From Sheuella sp. (lineage in GTDB: Bacteria; Pseudomonadota; Gammaproteobacteria; Burkholderiales; Burkholderiaceae_B), in the NCBI GenBank assembly GCA_030650995.1, contig JAUSCY010000058.1, positions 1 through 64,000 on the forward strand: a stretch of DNA of 64,000 nucleotides, in the 5' to 3' direction. Below are positions 55,601-64,000 of this stretch, piece by piece (position 1 is the first letter of the stretch; each line of letters starts with the position of its first letter). Under the pieces are notes generated by a model. The model saw only the letters and a program-made list of their open reading frames with translations. It was not told the DNA's origin and did no database searches. The position numbers were made by a program, and so were the translations under genes.

Positions 55601-57534
55601 AACGACATGATTGTCTGTCCAATCAATTGTTCTGCTAAATAGCTCGCACCATTTTTGGTTAGATGACCATAATCGTGGACGAGCAGATCGGCGGGATACT
55701 GACTACCGACGCTTGTCAGACACCCCTGGGACGAGCACAGTGCATCGCGTAAAGACAGGTATTGAACGCCCGGCAGATGTTCAGCTCGCATCTCCTCATC
55801 CATTTTCAGAGATGAGAGGTCAACCCCAGTCATCGTGTATTGTGGAACAGGTAAATCTTTCCTTAAAAAATTAAGGTTGAGGTTATGTGGCAGGGAGTTG
55901 ATCCATGTCGGAATCTGACCAACGATTAGTACCTGCTTTGCTCCAAGCGTTTTAAGCCTCTGCGCGGCATTCCAGAGGTGCTTGGAATAGTTAAGCTGCT
56001 CGCCGTAATGCTCATCATCCATCCATAACAAATGATGCGCAAAAATAACAATCAGATCGGGTTGTACGCGCAGAATCTCATCCTGTAACCACTGGTTATA
56101 TTGCGCGCACGTTGCGCGCTTATCCAAAACTGAAATAGGCGTGCAATACATGGCAGGCAAGCCGATCAGATTAATCTCACGTTTATCCAGATAAGGCTCC
56201 AGCCCCTGATAGAGGCCAAACGCATGAGAATCACCAAGTAGCATGACGACGGGGTCGCCCGGATGTTTAAGCTTTTCACACTGCTGCAGTGCTGAGTAAT
56301 CTATTTCCCTGTCGATCCTGGCGTCTGCTGCGCAGCCTGCGACTGGCTCAGCGTAAATTGTGCTGATCAGCTTATCGTCCCATGTTCTGTGAATCATGCC
56401 GGATGAGAACAACATGCCTGTCGCACCCACCACAAGTGTCGCCAGCACACCAAACCAGACGAACTTGAGTCCACTGCTGCGCGTCACACGAATCGAGCGC
56501 ACAGGAGCTTCAATCAGCACGTACGTTGCATAAGCCAGAGCAAAGCTCGCTGCGAACGCACTCATTTTCGCCAGCCCAGAGTTCTGATCGGTCAGGTGCA
56601 GCAACACCAGTAGTGGCCAATGCCAGAGATAGATGCCATAGCTGATTTTGCCTATGAACACCAGGACGGGCTGCATGAGTATTTTTTTCTTCAGCGGCGA
56701 TGAAGGCTGCATGCGCAGAATCAAGCAGGTCCCCAAGACCGGCATGAGTGCCCAGTAACCTGGGTAGGCTGAATGCTTATTTACCAGCAACACCACCAGT
56801 ATCAACAATAAAAAACCCAATTCAAACGCATGTTTTTTAACCCAGCCACTGACCCAGTCTCCTAGACATTGGCTCAGGATATTGCGGTTATTTTGTTCAC
56901 AATACGCCAATACACCACCTGCTGCGAGCTCCCAGAAACGCGTGACAGGCATATAGAAAGCCGCATCCTGATTCTGTGTGGTGGCAATCAGGCTCAGTAC
57001 AAATGAACAGGCGGTCAATACAAGCAAGGCTGTGAGTTTGCGGCGTACGTAGCGGAAAATAACAATCATCGCCAGAGGCCATATGAGATAGAACTGCTCC
57101 TCTATCCCGAGTGACCACAGATGCAGGAAAGGTTTAAATCCTGAGGGCGCATCAAAATATCCCGACTCGGTCCAGAGCAGCAGATTGGAAACATAGGCAA
57201 CCCCTGCGGCGGCGTGCTTACCAAGCGATTTGAAATCAGTCGGCAACAACAATAGCCAGCCAGCCATCAATGTCACCGTGATCATGAGTAACAGTGGCGG
57301 GAAAATTCGTCGAATTCGTTTGGCATAGAATTCGATCAAACTGAATGAGTGATGATCCAGACTCGCGAAAATCTGATGTGAAATCAGATAACCTGAAATG
57401 ACAAAAAATATATCGACACCAACAAAACCACCTTGCACTGAAAAATAGTGGTAACTGACCACAAGCAGAACAGCTAGCGCTCTGAGACCGTCTATTTCTG
57501 GTCTGTAGGATTGTGTGGCGACAAGTTTTTTCAT
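55564..57534 (-). CDS. OafA/YrhL-type acyltransferase with C-terminal SGNH domain
   Basis: A 656-residue protein. The membrane acyltransferase-3 half (YRPEIDGLRALAVLLVVSYHYF..GFVGVDIFFVISGYLISHQIF, then FYAKRIRRIFPPL and IEEQFYLIWPL) is followed by a periplasmic SGNH hydrolase-like domain with VMLLGDSHAFGLYQ (the GDSH serine block) near residue 425 and LVHDYGHLTKNGA (Asp-His) near the C-terminus. Such fusions O-acetylate sugars of LPS or peptidoglycan-type glycans. It is transcribed towards the lipoprotein gene. Confidence 0.9.
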   Translation of the reverse strand: MKKLVATQSYRPEIDGLRALAVLLVVSYHYFSVQGGFVGVDIFFVISGYLISHQIFASLDHHSFSLIEFYAKRIRRIFPPLLLMITVTLMAGWLLLLPTDFKSLGKHAAAGVAYVSNLLLWTESGYFDAPSGFKPFLHLWSLGIEEQFYLIWPLAMIVIFRYVRRKLTALLVLTACSFVLSLIATTQNQDAAFYMPVTRFWELAAGGVLAYCEQNNRNILSQCLGDWVSGWVKKHAFELGFLLLILVVLLVNKHSAYPGYWALMPVLGTCLILRMQPSSPLKKKILMQPVLVFIGKISYGIYLWHWPLLVLLHLTDQNSGLAKMSAFAASFALAYATYVLIEAPVRSIRVTRSSGLKFVWFGVLATLVVGATGMLFSSGMIHRTWDDKLISTIYAEPVAGCAADARIDREIDYSALQQCEKLKHPGDPVVMLLGDSHAFGLYQGLEPYLDKREINLIGLPAMYCTPISVLDKRATCAQYNQWLQDEILRVQPDLIVIFAHHLLWMDDEHYGEQLNYSKHLWNAAQRLKTLGAKQVLIVGQIPTWINSLPHNLNLNFLRKDLPVPQYTMTGVDLSSLKMDEEMRAEHLPGVQYLSLRDALCSSQGCLTSVGSQYPADLLVHDYGHLTKNGASYLAEQLIGQTIMSLVNPLVNPQVNR

Positions 57535-57604
57535 ATGCAGGCGTATTGTCGTTGATTTCGATCAAAATCGCGGGATGGCTTACGTCAGGAGGTAAAATTT
57601 ACGC

Positions 57605-58279
57605 ATGTACAAAGAAAACAATCCCCATTCCCTCGACATTCTGTTTGATAACAACCTTCAGTGGGTCAAATCAGTGACCGATTCTGATCCAGACTTTTTT
57701 AAAAGACTGGCAAATCAGCAGTCTCCGGAATATATGTGGATCGGCTGCTCGGATTCACGCGTCCCGGCCAATCAGATCACAGGCCTTGCGCCTGGCGAAG
57801 TGTTCGTCCATCGCAACATTGCAAACGTAGTCGTGCACACCGACATGAATGCCTTGTCAGTGATCCAGTTCGCAATTGATCAGCTTAAAGTCAAACACAT
57901 TATTGTTGTTGGGCACTATGGTTGTGGAGGCGTACGGGCCGCAATGGACAATATCCGTGTTGGCCTGGCGGACAACTGGATTCGTCACGTCAAGGATGTA
58001 AACGAGCGTCACGGCAGCTATCTTGGACGCGTCATCAATGACACCGAGCGTGCGGACAGGCTATGCGAGCTCAATGTGATTGAACAGGTCGTGAATGTTT
58101 GTCAGACTACCAGTGTGCAGGATGCCTGGTCGAGAAATCAGTCGCTGACAATACACGGCTGGGTCTATGGCGTAGAAGACGGTCTTGCCCGGGATATGGG
58201 TGTGTCCGTTGCCAATCCCGAAGAGCTGAGTGAGCGGTATAAAAGCGTGATCAACAAGCGTTTTTCACCAGCGAAATAA
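57605..58279 (+). CDS. can: Beta-class carbonic anhydrase
   Basis: A 224-residue zinc enzyme that interconverts CO2 and bicarbonate. The Zn/active-site set is visible: CSDSRV (Cys and Asp-Arg dyad in MWIGCSDSRVPANQ) and HYGCGG (His and Cys, in VVGHYGCGGVRAA). The length and the N-terminal NPHSLDILFDNNLQWVKSV fit the E. coli Can branch. AGGAGG lies 12 bases upstream of the ATG, a longer than usual distance. Confidence 0.96.
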   Translation: MYKENNPHSLDILFDNNLQWVKSVTDSDPDFFKRLANQQSPEYMWIGCSDSRVPANQITGLAPGEVFVHRNIANVVVHTDMNALSVIQFAIDQLKVKHIIVVGHYGCGGVRAAMDNIRVGLADNWIRHVKDVNERHGSYLGRVINDTERADRLCELNVIEQVVNVCQTTSVQDAWSRNQSLTIHGWVYGVEDGLARDMGVSVANPEELSERYKSVINKRFSPAK

Positions 58280-58287
58280 AAGAAAAC

Positions 58288-58330
58288 TCTTTTACGTCCT
58301 CCGCAATAATCTTTTACGTACTGCGCAATA
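58288..58330. repeat. Two 21-bp tandem copies between carbonic anhydrase and symporter genes
   Basis: TCTTTTACGTCCTCCGCAATA (58288-58308, shown here in two overlapping parts only by position) and its copy at 58310-58330 differ at two positions. The second copy includes the symporter stop codon and last codons. Confidence 0.85.
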
Positions 58331-59726
58331 GATTACGCGGCACAAGACCTCCGATCAGCATGCCAAGAATACTCGCACCTAATCCGGCAAGCTGGGGAGG
58401 CACCAGCCCGGTTGGCGCAAGGATCTCACAGGTAATCCAGGTGGCAAGACCAAACAGTGAGGCAAGCAAGCCTGCCAGTGGATTGGCCCTGGACCAGTAC
58501 ACACCAAAAGCGAGCGGAACAAAAGCGGCTACAAGCGTAATCTTGTAAGCACTCTCAACCATCTTGAAAATCGACGATTGCGAGTTGATGGCAAACACCG
58601 TCACAATGACCGTAAAACACAATACGGTTATGCGCATCACAAGCAATAAGTCTTTATCTGAAAGATGTTTAAACATCCCGCGCACAATGTTTTCTGCAAA
58701 CGAGACAGACGGCGCAAGCAGCGTTGCGCTTGCACAGCTCTTGATGGCAGACAGCAGCGCGCCGAAAAACATGATCTGCGCAAACATCGGGGCATAACCC
58801 ATGACAAGTTTGGGCAAAATCATCTGTGAATCTTTTTCAAGATATTCCTCAATCAGGCCAGGACTGATTAGCGTTGCGGAGTACGCAAGATATAGCGGAA
58901 CAAAAGCGAAAACAAAATACAGCACGCCACCGAGGATGGCAGCCTGCACTGCGATATTGGCGTTTTTAGAAGAAGTAATACGTTGAAATACGTCTTGCTG
59001 AGGAATGGAACCCAGCATCATCGTGCATAAGGCTGCAATGAACCCTAGTATGGCCGCCAGATTTGCCTCAGGCCAGAAATTGAATTTGCCTGCCTCTGCA
59101 GCATGCTGGATGACAACCGCCACACCACCCGTTTGTGATGTCAACTCCCCACCGATATACAGCATGCCAACCACAATAATGATCATCTGAATGAAGTCGG
59201 TGATCGCAACGGACCACATTCCACCAAACAGGGTGTAGATCAATACGCTCGAGGCGCCGATAATCATGCCAACGGTCTGAGAAATGCTGCCATCTGAAAC
59301 AACATTGAAAACCAGGCCCAGGGCTTTGATCTGGGCTGCGACCCAGCCGAGATAGGACACCACAATACACAGGGTAATCAACACTTCAACTGTGCGGCCA
59401 TATTTCTCGCGAAAGAAATCGCCGATCGTTAGCATGCGACGGTTGTAGAGATGGCGTGCAAAAAAGACACCTACCAGGATCAGGCACATCGAAGATCCAA
59501 AGGGATCCGCCACAATCCCCCCCAGGCCTTCTTTCATAAACGTGGCAGGTATCCCCAGGACCGTCTCTGAACCGAACCAGGTCGCGAACACGGTCGCTGT
59601 CACGATCGGCAGTGGCAAGCTATGTCCAGCAGCAGCGAAGTCAGCTGTATTTTTGACACGCATGGCTGCCCACAGGCCAATGCCAACAGAGATCACCCAA
59701 TAAACGATAACAAAGCCAAGCAGCAT
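58314..59726 (-). CDS. Sodium:solute symporter family protein
   Basis: A 470-residue secondary carrier of the SSS family (SLC5-like, LeuT fold) with about thirteen hydrophobic helices. VYWVISVGIGLWAAMRVKNTADFAAAGHSLPLP at the N-terminus, FATWFGSETVLGIPATFMKEG, TIGDFFREKYGRTVEVL and the IASVVPLYLAY-like region are typical. The substrate cannot be assigned; relatives carry amino acids, sugars, acids or choline. It converges on carbonic anhydrase, with repeats at its 3' end. Confidence 0.9.
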   Translation of the reverse strand: MLLGFVIVYWVISVGIGLWAAMRVKNTADFAAAGHSLPLPIVTATVFATWFGSETVLGIPATFMKEGLGGIVADPFGSSMCLILVGVFFARHLYNRRMLTIGDFFREKYGRTVEVLITLCIVVSYLGWVAAQIKALGLVFNVVSDGSISQTVGMIIGASSVLIYTLFGGMWSVAITDFIQMIIIVVGMLYIGGELTSQTGGVAVVIQHAAEAGKFNFWPEANLAAILGFIAALCTMMLGSIPQQDVFQRITSSKNANIAVQAAILGGVLYFVFAFVPLYLAYSATLISPGLIEEYLEKDSQMILPKLVMGYAPMFAQIMFFGALLSAIKSCASATLLAPSVSFAENIVRGMFKHLSDKDLLLVMRITVLCFTVIVTVFAINSQSSIFKMVESAYKITLVAAFVPLAFGVYWSRANPLAGLLASLFGLATWITCEILAPTGLVPPQLAGLGASILGMLIGGLVPRNLLRST

Positions 59727-59767
59727 GGCTGACCCTTTATGCGAAAAATTTCTCGGATTATAGGGTT

Positions 59768-61030
59768 TTATGTAGCCAGAATTGAAGAGATTCTTGCTGA
59801 TGCACGCTCTTGCTGGCGCACTCTCCAGAATAACCAGAACGCGATCGCAAGGTTTAGTAAATTCCAGGCAACGCCATTAATCATGGCAGCGTGATAGGAA
59901 CCGGTCAGATCAAAAATTTTGCCTGACATCCAGCCCCCAAGCGCCATGCCCAGCAAAGAGGCCATCATCACTGATCCAACCCGCGCGCCCGCCTCTTTAG
60001 CTGGAAAGTGTTCGCGAACGATAATGGCATAGGAAGGCACAAGCCCTCCCTGGAACAACCCGAACATCGCCGAGATTAAATAAAGAGACACCAGACCATT
60101 AAAGGGTAAAAACAGCAGCAGAGCCAGGCCTTGCAGGACGGAGCCAAGCAGCAAGGTCCTGACGCCGCCGATACGGTCGCATATCAGACCAGAAATCAGG
60201 CGGCTCGCAATTCCACAAAACAGCATCAGCGAAAGCATCTCCGCCCCCCGTGCAGGACCAAACCCCAGATCAACACAGTAAGCGACGATATGGACCTGAG
60301 GCATGGACATGGCCACACAGCAACTCACTGCAGCCACACACAATAAAATTTGAGCCTGTCCCATCCCCAAGCCAAACGGGCGCAAGCTCTGTGACTCTTT
60401 CAAGCTACCTACTGCCGCCACCTGGATCGCTGGCGGGCGTGGCCGCATCAGAAATGCCAGCAAAGCCATACTGACTCCACAGACAATACCTAACAAAATA
60501 TAAGTCTGGCGCCAGCCAATTGTCTCTACGCCATGTTGCGTCAATGTCGGCCAGATCGAACCGGCCAGATAATTGCCGCTGGCGCAAACGGCCACGGCAA
60601 TACCACGGCGCTTATTCCACCAAAGCGAAGTGTCGGCCACCAGCGGTGCGAATGTCGTTGAAGCACCCAGCAGACCGAGCATCACGCCATGCGCCAGGGT
60701 AAAGCTCAGGATGCTGTCTGCATACCCGGCCCAGACAAAACCTCCCAGAATTCCAACCGACCCTACTAGCAGCGTAACGGTAATACCGAAACGATCAGTC
60801 AGCCGCCCCATGAAAAGTCCGCCCACCCCAAAACCAATCATCATCAAGGTATAAGGCAGTGACGCATCTGAGCGCGACACACCGAACTCTGCCTGTACAT
60901 CTGGCAAAACCACAGCAACCACATACATGCAACTACTGCCCATGGTCATAATGACCAGAGTAATCAATAGTCGCCACAGAGCATAGCGTGAGTCAATGAG
61001 GTCAGCAGAGGCAAAGGCGGCGTTTTTCAT
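59768..61030 (-). CDS. MFS transporter, OFA-like
   Basis: A 420-residue 12-helix major facilitator carrier. The N-half has the motif DRFGITVTLLVGS after MGRLTD (the MFS loop 2-3 GxLxDRxGxR variant) and the layout (ASLPYTLMMIGFGVGGLFMGRLTDRFG) resembles oxalate/formate or monocarboxylate carriers of the OFA group. Substrate unknown. It is divergent from the EamA gene with a 32-bp spacer. Confidence 0.88.
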   Translation of the reverse strand: MKNAAFASADLIDSRYALWRLLITLVIMTMGSSCMYVVAVVLPDVQAEFGVSRSDASLPYTLMMIGFGVGGLFMGRLTDRFGITVTLLVGSVGILGGFVWAGYADSILSFTLAHGVMLGLLGASTTFAPLVADTSLWWNKRRGIAVAVCASGNYLAGSIWPTLTQHGVETIGWRQTYILLGIVCGVSMALLAFLMRPRPPAIQVAAVGSLKESQSLRPFGLGMGQAQILLCVAAVSCCVAMSMPQVHIVAYCVDLGFGPARGAEMLSLMLFCGIASRLISGLICDRIGGVRTLLLGSVLQGLALLLFLPFNGLVSLYLISAMFGLFQGGLVPSYAIIVREHFPAKEAGARVGSVMMASLLGMALGGWMSGKIFDLTGSYHAAMINGVAWNLLNLAIAFWLFWRVRQQERASARISSILAT

Positions 61031-61062
61031 GTGAGGATCTTAACTCGATTTAAACTGTCGTC

Positions 61063-61941
61063 ATGAAATCTACATTCTGGTTTGCACCAATTTTTATCCT
61101 GATCTGGAGTACAGGCTTCATCATTGCCCGCTATGGCATGCCTTACTCCGAACCCATGACCTTTCTATTCCTGCGTTTTTCGGGCGTCGTTCTGTGCATG
61201 ATCCCTGTCCTGCTCTGGCTGAAACCCACATGGCCAACGGGTAAACAGACCCTCCATATCGCGCTGGCCGGTGCGCTATTCCAGTTTTGCTATCTGGGTG
61301 GAGTCTGGGCTGCGGTCAAACAAGGGATGCCTGCAGGTCTGGCCGCGCTGATTGTTGGTCTCCAGCCTATTCTGACGGCGGTATTCGCCTCGGTGGTCTC
61401 TGAACGGGTCTCGTCCAGACAGTGGCTTGGGCTAGTACTCGGCCTGCTGGGCGTATCGCTCGTCTTATTCGCCAAAATTCGTGTCGACGGACTGACCTGG
61501 ACTTCGGTTGTCTTTGCCTTCGGAGGTATGATCTCCATAACCGTTGGAACCCTGTATCAAAAACGGTTTTGCCCGAGCTTTGACTTGCGCACGGGCTCGG
61601 TCATTCAATTCAGTACCAGTGCGCTGCTTTGTCTGGTGATGATGTTTTTGTTTGAGACACGCGAAGTTCAATGGACGGCACCCATGATCGGCGCACTACT
61701 TTGGGGAATTCTGCCCATATCGATCGGCGCGATGAGTCTGTGGTTTATTTTGCTGCGGCGCGGAGACGCCACGAAAGTCAGCAGCATGATGTATCTGACT
61801 CCACCTACGACTGCGCTGATGGCCTGGCTCTTATTCGATGAACCACTGACTTTACCGATTCTGTTAGGTACGCTGATCACAATGCTGGGCGTGTTGATAG
61901 TCAATCAGACCACATTACCAAAGTGGTTAAAGCAAAAATAA
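61063..61941 (+). CDS. EamA/DMT family transporter
   Basis: A 292-residue ten-helix drug/metabolite exporter with two EamA repeats: WFAPIFILIWSTGFIIARYGMPYSEPMTFLFLRF in the first, and the second ending TPPTTALMAWLLFDEPLTLPILLGTLITMLGVLIVN. Members export amino acids and other small metabolites; the substrate here is not known. Monocistronic in appearance. Confidence 0.92.
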   Translation: MKSTFWFAPIFILIWSTGFIIARYGMPYSEPMTFLFLRFSGVVLCMIPVLLWLKPTWPTGKQTLHIALAGALFQFCYLGGVWAAVKQGMPAGLAALIVGLQPILTAVFASVVSERVSSRQWLGLVLGLLGVSLVLFAKIRVDGLTWTSVVFAFGGMISITVGTLYQKRFCPSFDLRTGSVIQFSTSALLCLVMMFLFETREVQWTAPMIGALLWGILPISIGAMSLWFILLRRGDATKVSSMMYLTPPTTALMAWLLFDEPLTLPILLGTLITMLGVLIVNQTTLPKWLKQK

Positions 61942-61994
61942 CCATTCGATAATCTCTTGTTGGACGTGCGTTTGCTTGTTACATTGTTCACAAC

Positions 61995-62723
61995 ATGCAA
62001 ACTACCCCTCACCCAGATCGTGCAAGACGTCAACATCGTTACTACGACCTGATCGTCGTAGCGTTTGTCACGGTGTTGCTTTGTTCCAACCTGATTGGAG
62101 CGGGAAAGGCGGCAGAAATTGAGCTGCCTATCCTCGGTAATGTGGTGTTTGGTGCAGGGGTGCTGTTCTTCCCGATTTCTTACATGTTTGGCGATATCCT
62201 GACCGAGGTCTATGGCTATGCGCATGACAGACGTGCGGTATGGTGTGGATTCGCGGCGCTGCTCTTTGCAGCAATCATGTCGCTGGTGGTGATTAACCTG
62301 CCTGCCGCGCCAGGCGATTACAACGAAAATCTCCAGCAAGGTCTGGAGTCAGTGTTTGGTAATACCTGGCGCATTATCGCGGGTTCGATTATTGCCTTCT
62401 GGTGCGGGAGTCTGACCAACGGTTTCGTTTTGGCCAAGATGAAAATCCTGACTAAAGGGAAATATCTCTGGACCCGCACGATTGGCTCCACCGCTTGCGG
62501 CGAGCTGATCGACTCCTCGCTGTTTTATATGCTGGCTTTTTACGGCATCTGGCCACTTAAACAGATCATTGCCGTTGCTGTCTCACAGTACATTTTAAAA
62601 ACCAGCTGGGAGGTGCTTGCCACCCCCCTCACCTACAAGATCGTTGGTTTTCTCAAGCGCCGCGAAAATGAAGACTACTACGACCGTCACACAGATTTCA
62701 CGCCCTTCAGACTCAAGGTTTGA
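61995..62723 (+). CDS. yhhQ: Queuosine precursor transporter (YhhQ/QueT-like)
   Basis: YhhQ imports queuosine precursors (preQ0/preQ1) for tRNA modification. The 242-residue protein has six to seven helices and the family motifs VLLCSNLIGAGKAAEI, FPISYMFGDILTEVYGYAHDRRAVWCGF, KYLWTRTIGSTACGELIDSSLFYMLAFYG and KTSWEVLATPLTYKIV. It converges with the M20 peptidase gene, overlapping its stop by 11 bp. Confidence 0.94.
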   Translation: MQTTPHPDRARRQHRYYDLIVVAFVTVLLCSNLIGAGKAAEIELPILGNVVFGAGVLFFPISYMFGDILTEVYGYAHDRRAVWCGFAALLFAAIMSLVVINLPAAPGDYNENLQQGLESVFGNTWRIIAGSIIAFWCGSLTNGFVLAKMKILTKGKYLWTRTIGSTACGELIDSSLFYMLAFYGIWPLKQIIAVAVSQYILKTSWEVLATPLTYKIVGFLKRRENEDYYDRHTDFTPFRLKV

Positions 62724-63948
62724 AGGACTGAATCAGCCTTGTGGTGGTGTAGAGACGCGGGGCGATTGAAGAAATCAGTATATATTCAGCATCATCTGAA
62801 TGCGCACCAAAGCCTTGCAAGCCAAAGCTCTCAATCACACCACCGCGAGCACGCAGCGAAGCGTAGGCAGCATCTGTGCCACCGCCTGTCGCGGTTTCCA
62901 GCACATTCATTTTCCAGTTGATTTCAGCCGCGAGAGACTGGGCAAGCTTTGCTGCGGCACGCCCCTTGTCTGTCGGACTCAGCGGTGGGCGACCTCGCAA
63001 CAACTCAATTTTGACCTCGGTGTCCGGGATGAGTTTATTTTTAATACGTTCATTTAACGTTTGCTCGACCGCATCAAAATCACTCAGGCGTTCGGCTCGT
63101 ACATCCGCCGTGGCGTGTGCCTCGGATGGAATCATATTGGGTACGGTGCCCGCCTTGGCCAGCGTCCAGTTCAGTTTCAAACCATTTTGTGGATCGGACA
63201 AATCGCGCATCTGCAAAATCTGATGCGACATTTCATATAAGGCATTTCGACCATAATCAGGATTAGCGCCCGAATGCGAGGCCCGGCCCTTTACTGTCAG
63301 ATTCGCACGCGCAATACTGGAGGTTGCCAGCCGCACATAATCACCTTTGATGCTGCTGCCCTCAAAAGAAATCACCAGATCATTTTGCTCTCCTAGCGCA
63401 ATGATCCTGTCGCGCGAACCGGGTGAGCCAATTTCCTCATCTGCATTAATCAGCACGGTCAGCTCACCGAATGCATCGATTTTCAAGTCCTTGATCATCC
63501 TCAGAGTATGCAGAATGACTGCAATACCTGCCTTGTCATCTGCAATCCCGAGTCCGAAGGCTTTGTCGCCCTCCACCCGGAATGGTTGTTTGGCCAGATC
63601 ACCGCGCTGATAGACAGTGTCCATGTGCGCGATCAGGGCGATTTTCGAATCTCCTTTGCCTTTGAGGCTTGCCTGCACCATGGAACCTGTTGTAGCGGGT
63701 GCTGTTGGTGGAATCACTACGGGTGACAGGCCTAACGACAAGAGCTCCTGCTCGATCAGCTGGCGAATCCTGATCAGTCCCTCCGCATCCCTGCTGCCCG
63801 ACTCGACAGAAACCAGCTTGTCAAGGGTCTGAAGTAAAAGCGGGGACTGCTGTTGCGCGAGCTGATGGATCACAGGAGGTTCTATATTTTGCGCTGCAAC
63901 ACCACGCACCACCACACAAAACAAACCTGTTATTAACAGTCGCAGCAT
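62713..63948 (-). CDS. M20 family metallopeptidase (carboxypeptidase G2-like)
   Basis: A 411-residue dizinc exopeptidase with an N-terminal signal (MLRLLITGLFCVVVRGVAAQ). Metal and catalytic motifs: ALIAHMDTVYQRGDLAKQPF (His-x-Asp), GLGIADDKAGIAVILHTLRM (bridging Asp), LINADEEIGSPGSRD (catalytic Glu and metal Glu), and the dimerisation domain with RASHSGANPDYGRNAL. The layout matches CPG2, which releases C-terminal glutamate from folates and related amides; the substrate here is unconfirmed. The remaining right-edge bases (63949-64000) contain only its upstream region, with no further gene seen. Confidence 0.92.
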   Translation of the reverse strand: MLRLLITGLFCVVVRGVAAQNIEPPVIHQLAQQQSPLLLQTLDKLVSVESGSRDAEGLIRIRQLIEQELLSLGLSPVVIPPTAPATTGSMVQASLKGKGDSKIALIAHMDTVYQRGDLAKQPFRVEGDKAFGLGIADDKAGIAVILHTLRMIKDLKIDAFGELTVLINADEEIGSPGSRDRIIALGEQNDLVISFEGSSIKGDYVRLATSSIARANLTVKGRASHSGANPDYGRNALYEMSHQILQMRDLSDPQNGLKLNWTLAKAGTVPNMIPSEAHATADVRAERLSDFDAVEQTLNERIKNKLIPDTEVKIELLRGRPPLSPTDKGRAAAKLAQSLAAEINWKMNVLETATGGGTDAAYASLRARGGVIESFGLQGFGAHSDDAEYILISSIAPRLYTTTRLIQSFKP

Positions 63949-64000
63949 AGCCAGATTCCTTGTTACCGTTTAATCCGAAGGATATTGAAAATATATTTGC

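Overview
The window looks like chromosomal DNA of a member of the Burkholderiales, most likely an Alcaligenaceae-type betaproteobacterium of moderate GC content (GC not computed). The pointers are the housekeeping orders ftsY/rsmD-coaD-ferredoxin and lolB-ispE-tRNA-Gln-prs-rplY-pth-(ychF nearby), several Bug-type (tripartite tricarboxylate) solute-binding proteins, a Coq7 hydroxylase, and a WbpO/WbpP-type nucleotide-sugar pair. I saw no prophage, insertion sequence, integron or CRISPR array. Nearly all of the window is coding.

Layout. 1-4.8 kb: ftsY 5' part, rsmD, coaD, ferredoxin, a short MOSC-N protein coupled to an AsmA-family protein, and a VOC protein. 5-11.2 kb: a complete branched-chain-type ABC importer operon (binding protein, LivH, LivM, LivG, LivF) with a short-chain dehydrogenase inserted between livM and livG and phnN at the end. 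11.2-18 kb: catabolic genes mostly on the minus strand (ThDP-dependent decarboxylase, Ldh-type dehydrogenase, MmgE/PrpD, acyl-CoA dehydrogenase, enoyl-CoA hydratase) with one cytochrome c. 18-21.3 kb: the least stable part, with an intact Bug protein, two decayed Bug fragments, an NTF2-like protein, and a duplicated small coiled-coil/membrane gene of which one copy carries an in-frame UGA. 21.4-31.8 kb: ychF, an acyl-CoA ligase, a CPBP protease, pth, rplY, prs, tRNA-Gln, ispE, lolB, a TPR protein and mutM. 31.9-42.1 kb: fumarylacetoacetase, an LtaS-like sulfatase-fold protein, a D-2-hydroxyacid dehydrogenase, phosphomannomutase, pgi, and the UDP-HexNAc epimerase/dehydrogenase pair. 42.1-42.6 kb: a non-coding spacer with a coq7 terminator and a candidate small RNA. 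42.6-53.9 kb: coq7, osmC, thyA, folA, ydgA-like, cytochrome b561, DUF1345, a TauD-type dioxygenase, an entericidin-like lipoprotein, an SMR pump, an orphan binding protein, a PhnA-type zinc ribbon, a methyltransferase, a His/Met-rich periplasmic protein and an OYE reductase. 53.9-64 kb: two acyltransferase-3 proteins flanking a lipoprotein, carbonic anhydrase, an Na+/solute symporter, an OFA-type MFS carrier, an EamA exporter, the YhhQ queuosine-precursor transporter and an M20 peptidase.

How parts work together. The liv operon, the Bug protein, the acyl-CoA ligase, the dehydrogenases and the hydratase form a plausible carboxylic-acid uptake and beta-oxidation-like capacity; the substrate cannot be read from the sequence. 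Phosphomannomutase, Pgi and the WbpO/WbpP pair could supply sugar nucleotides for a surface glycan whose glycosyltransferases are not in this window.

I found no clearly new multi-gene system. The observations most worth testing are the candidate C/U-rich small RNA at 42.2-42.3 kb, the paralogous coiled-coil genes with UGA at a Cys position, and a recurrent pattern of short tandem duplications at gene 3' ends.
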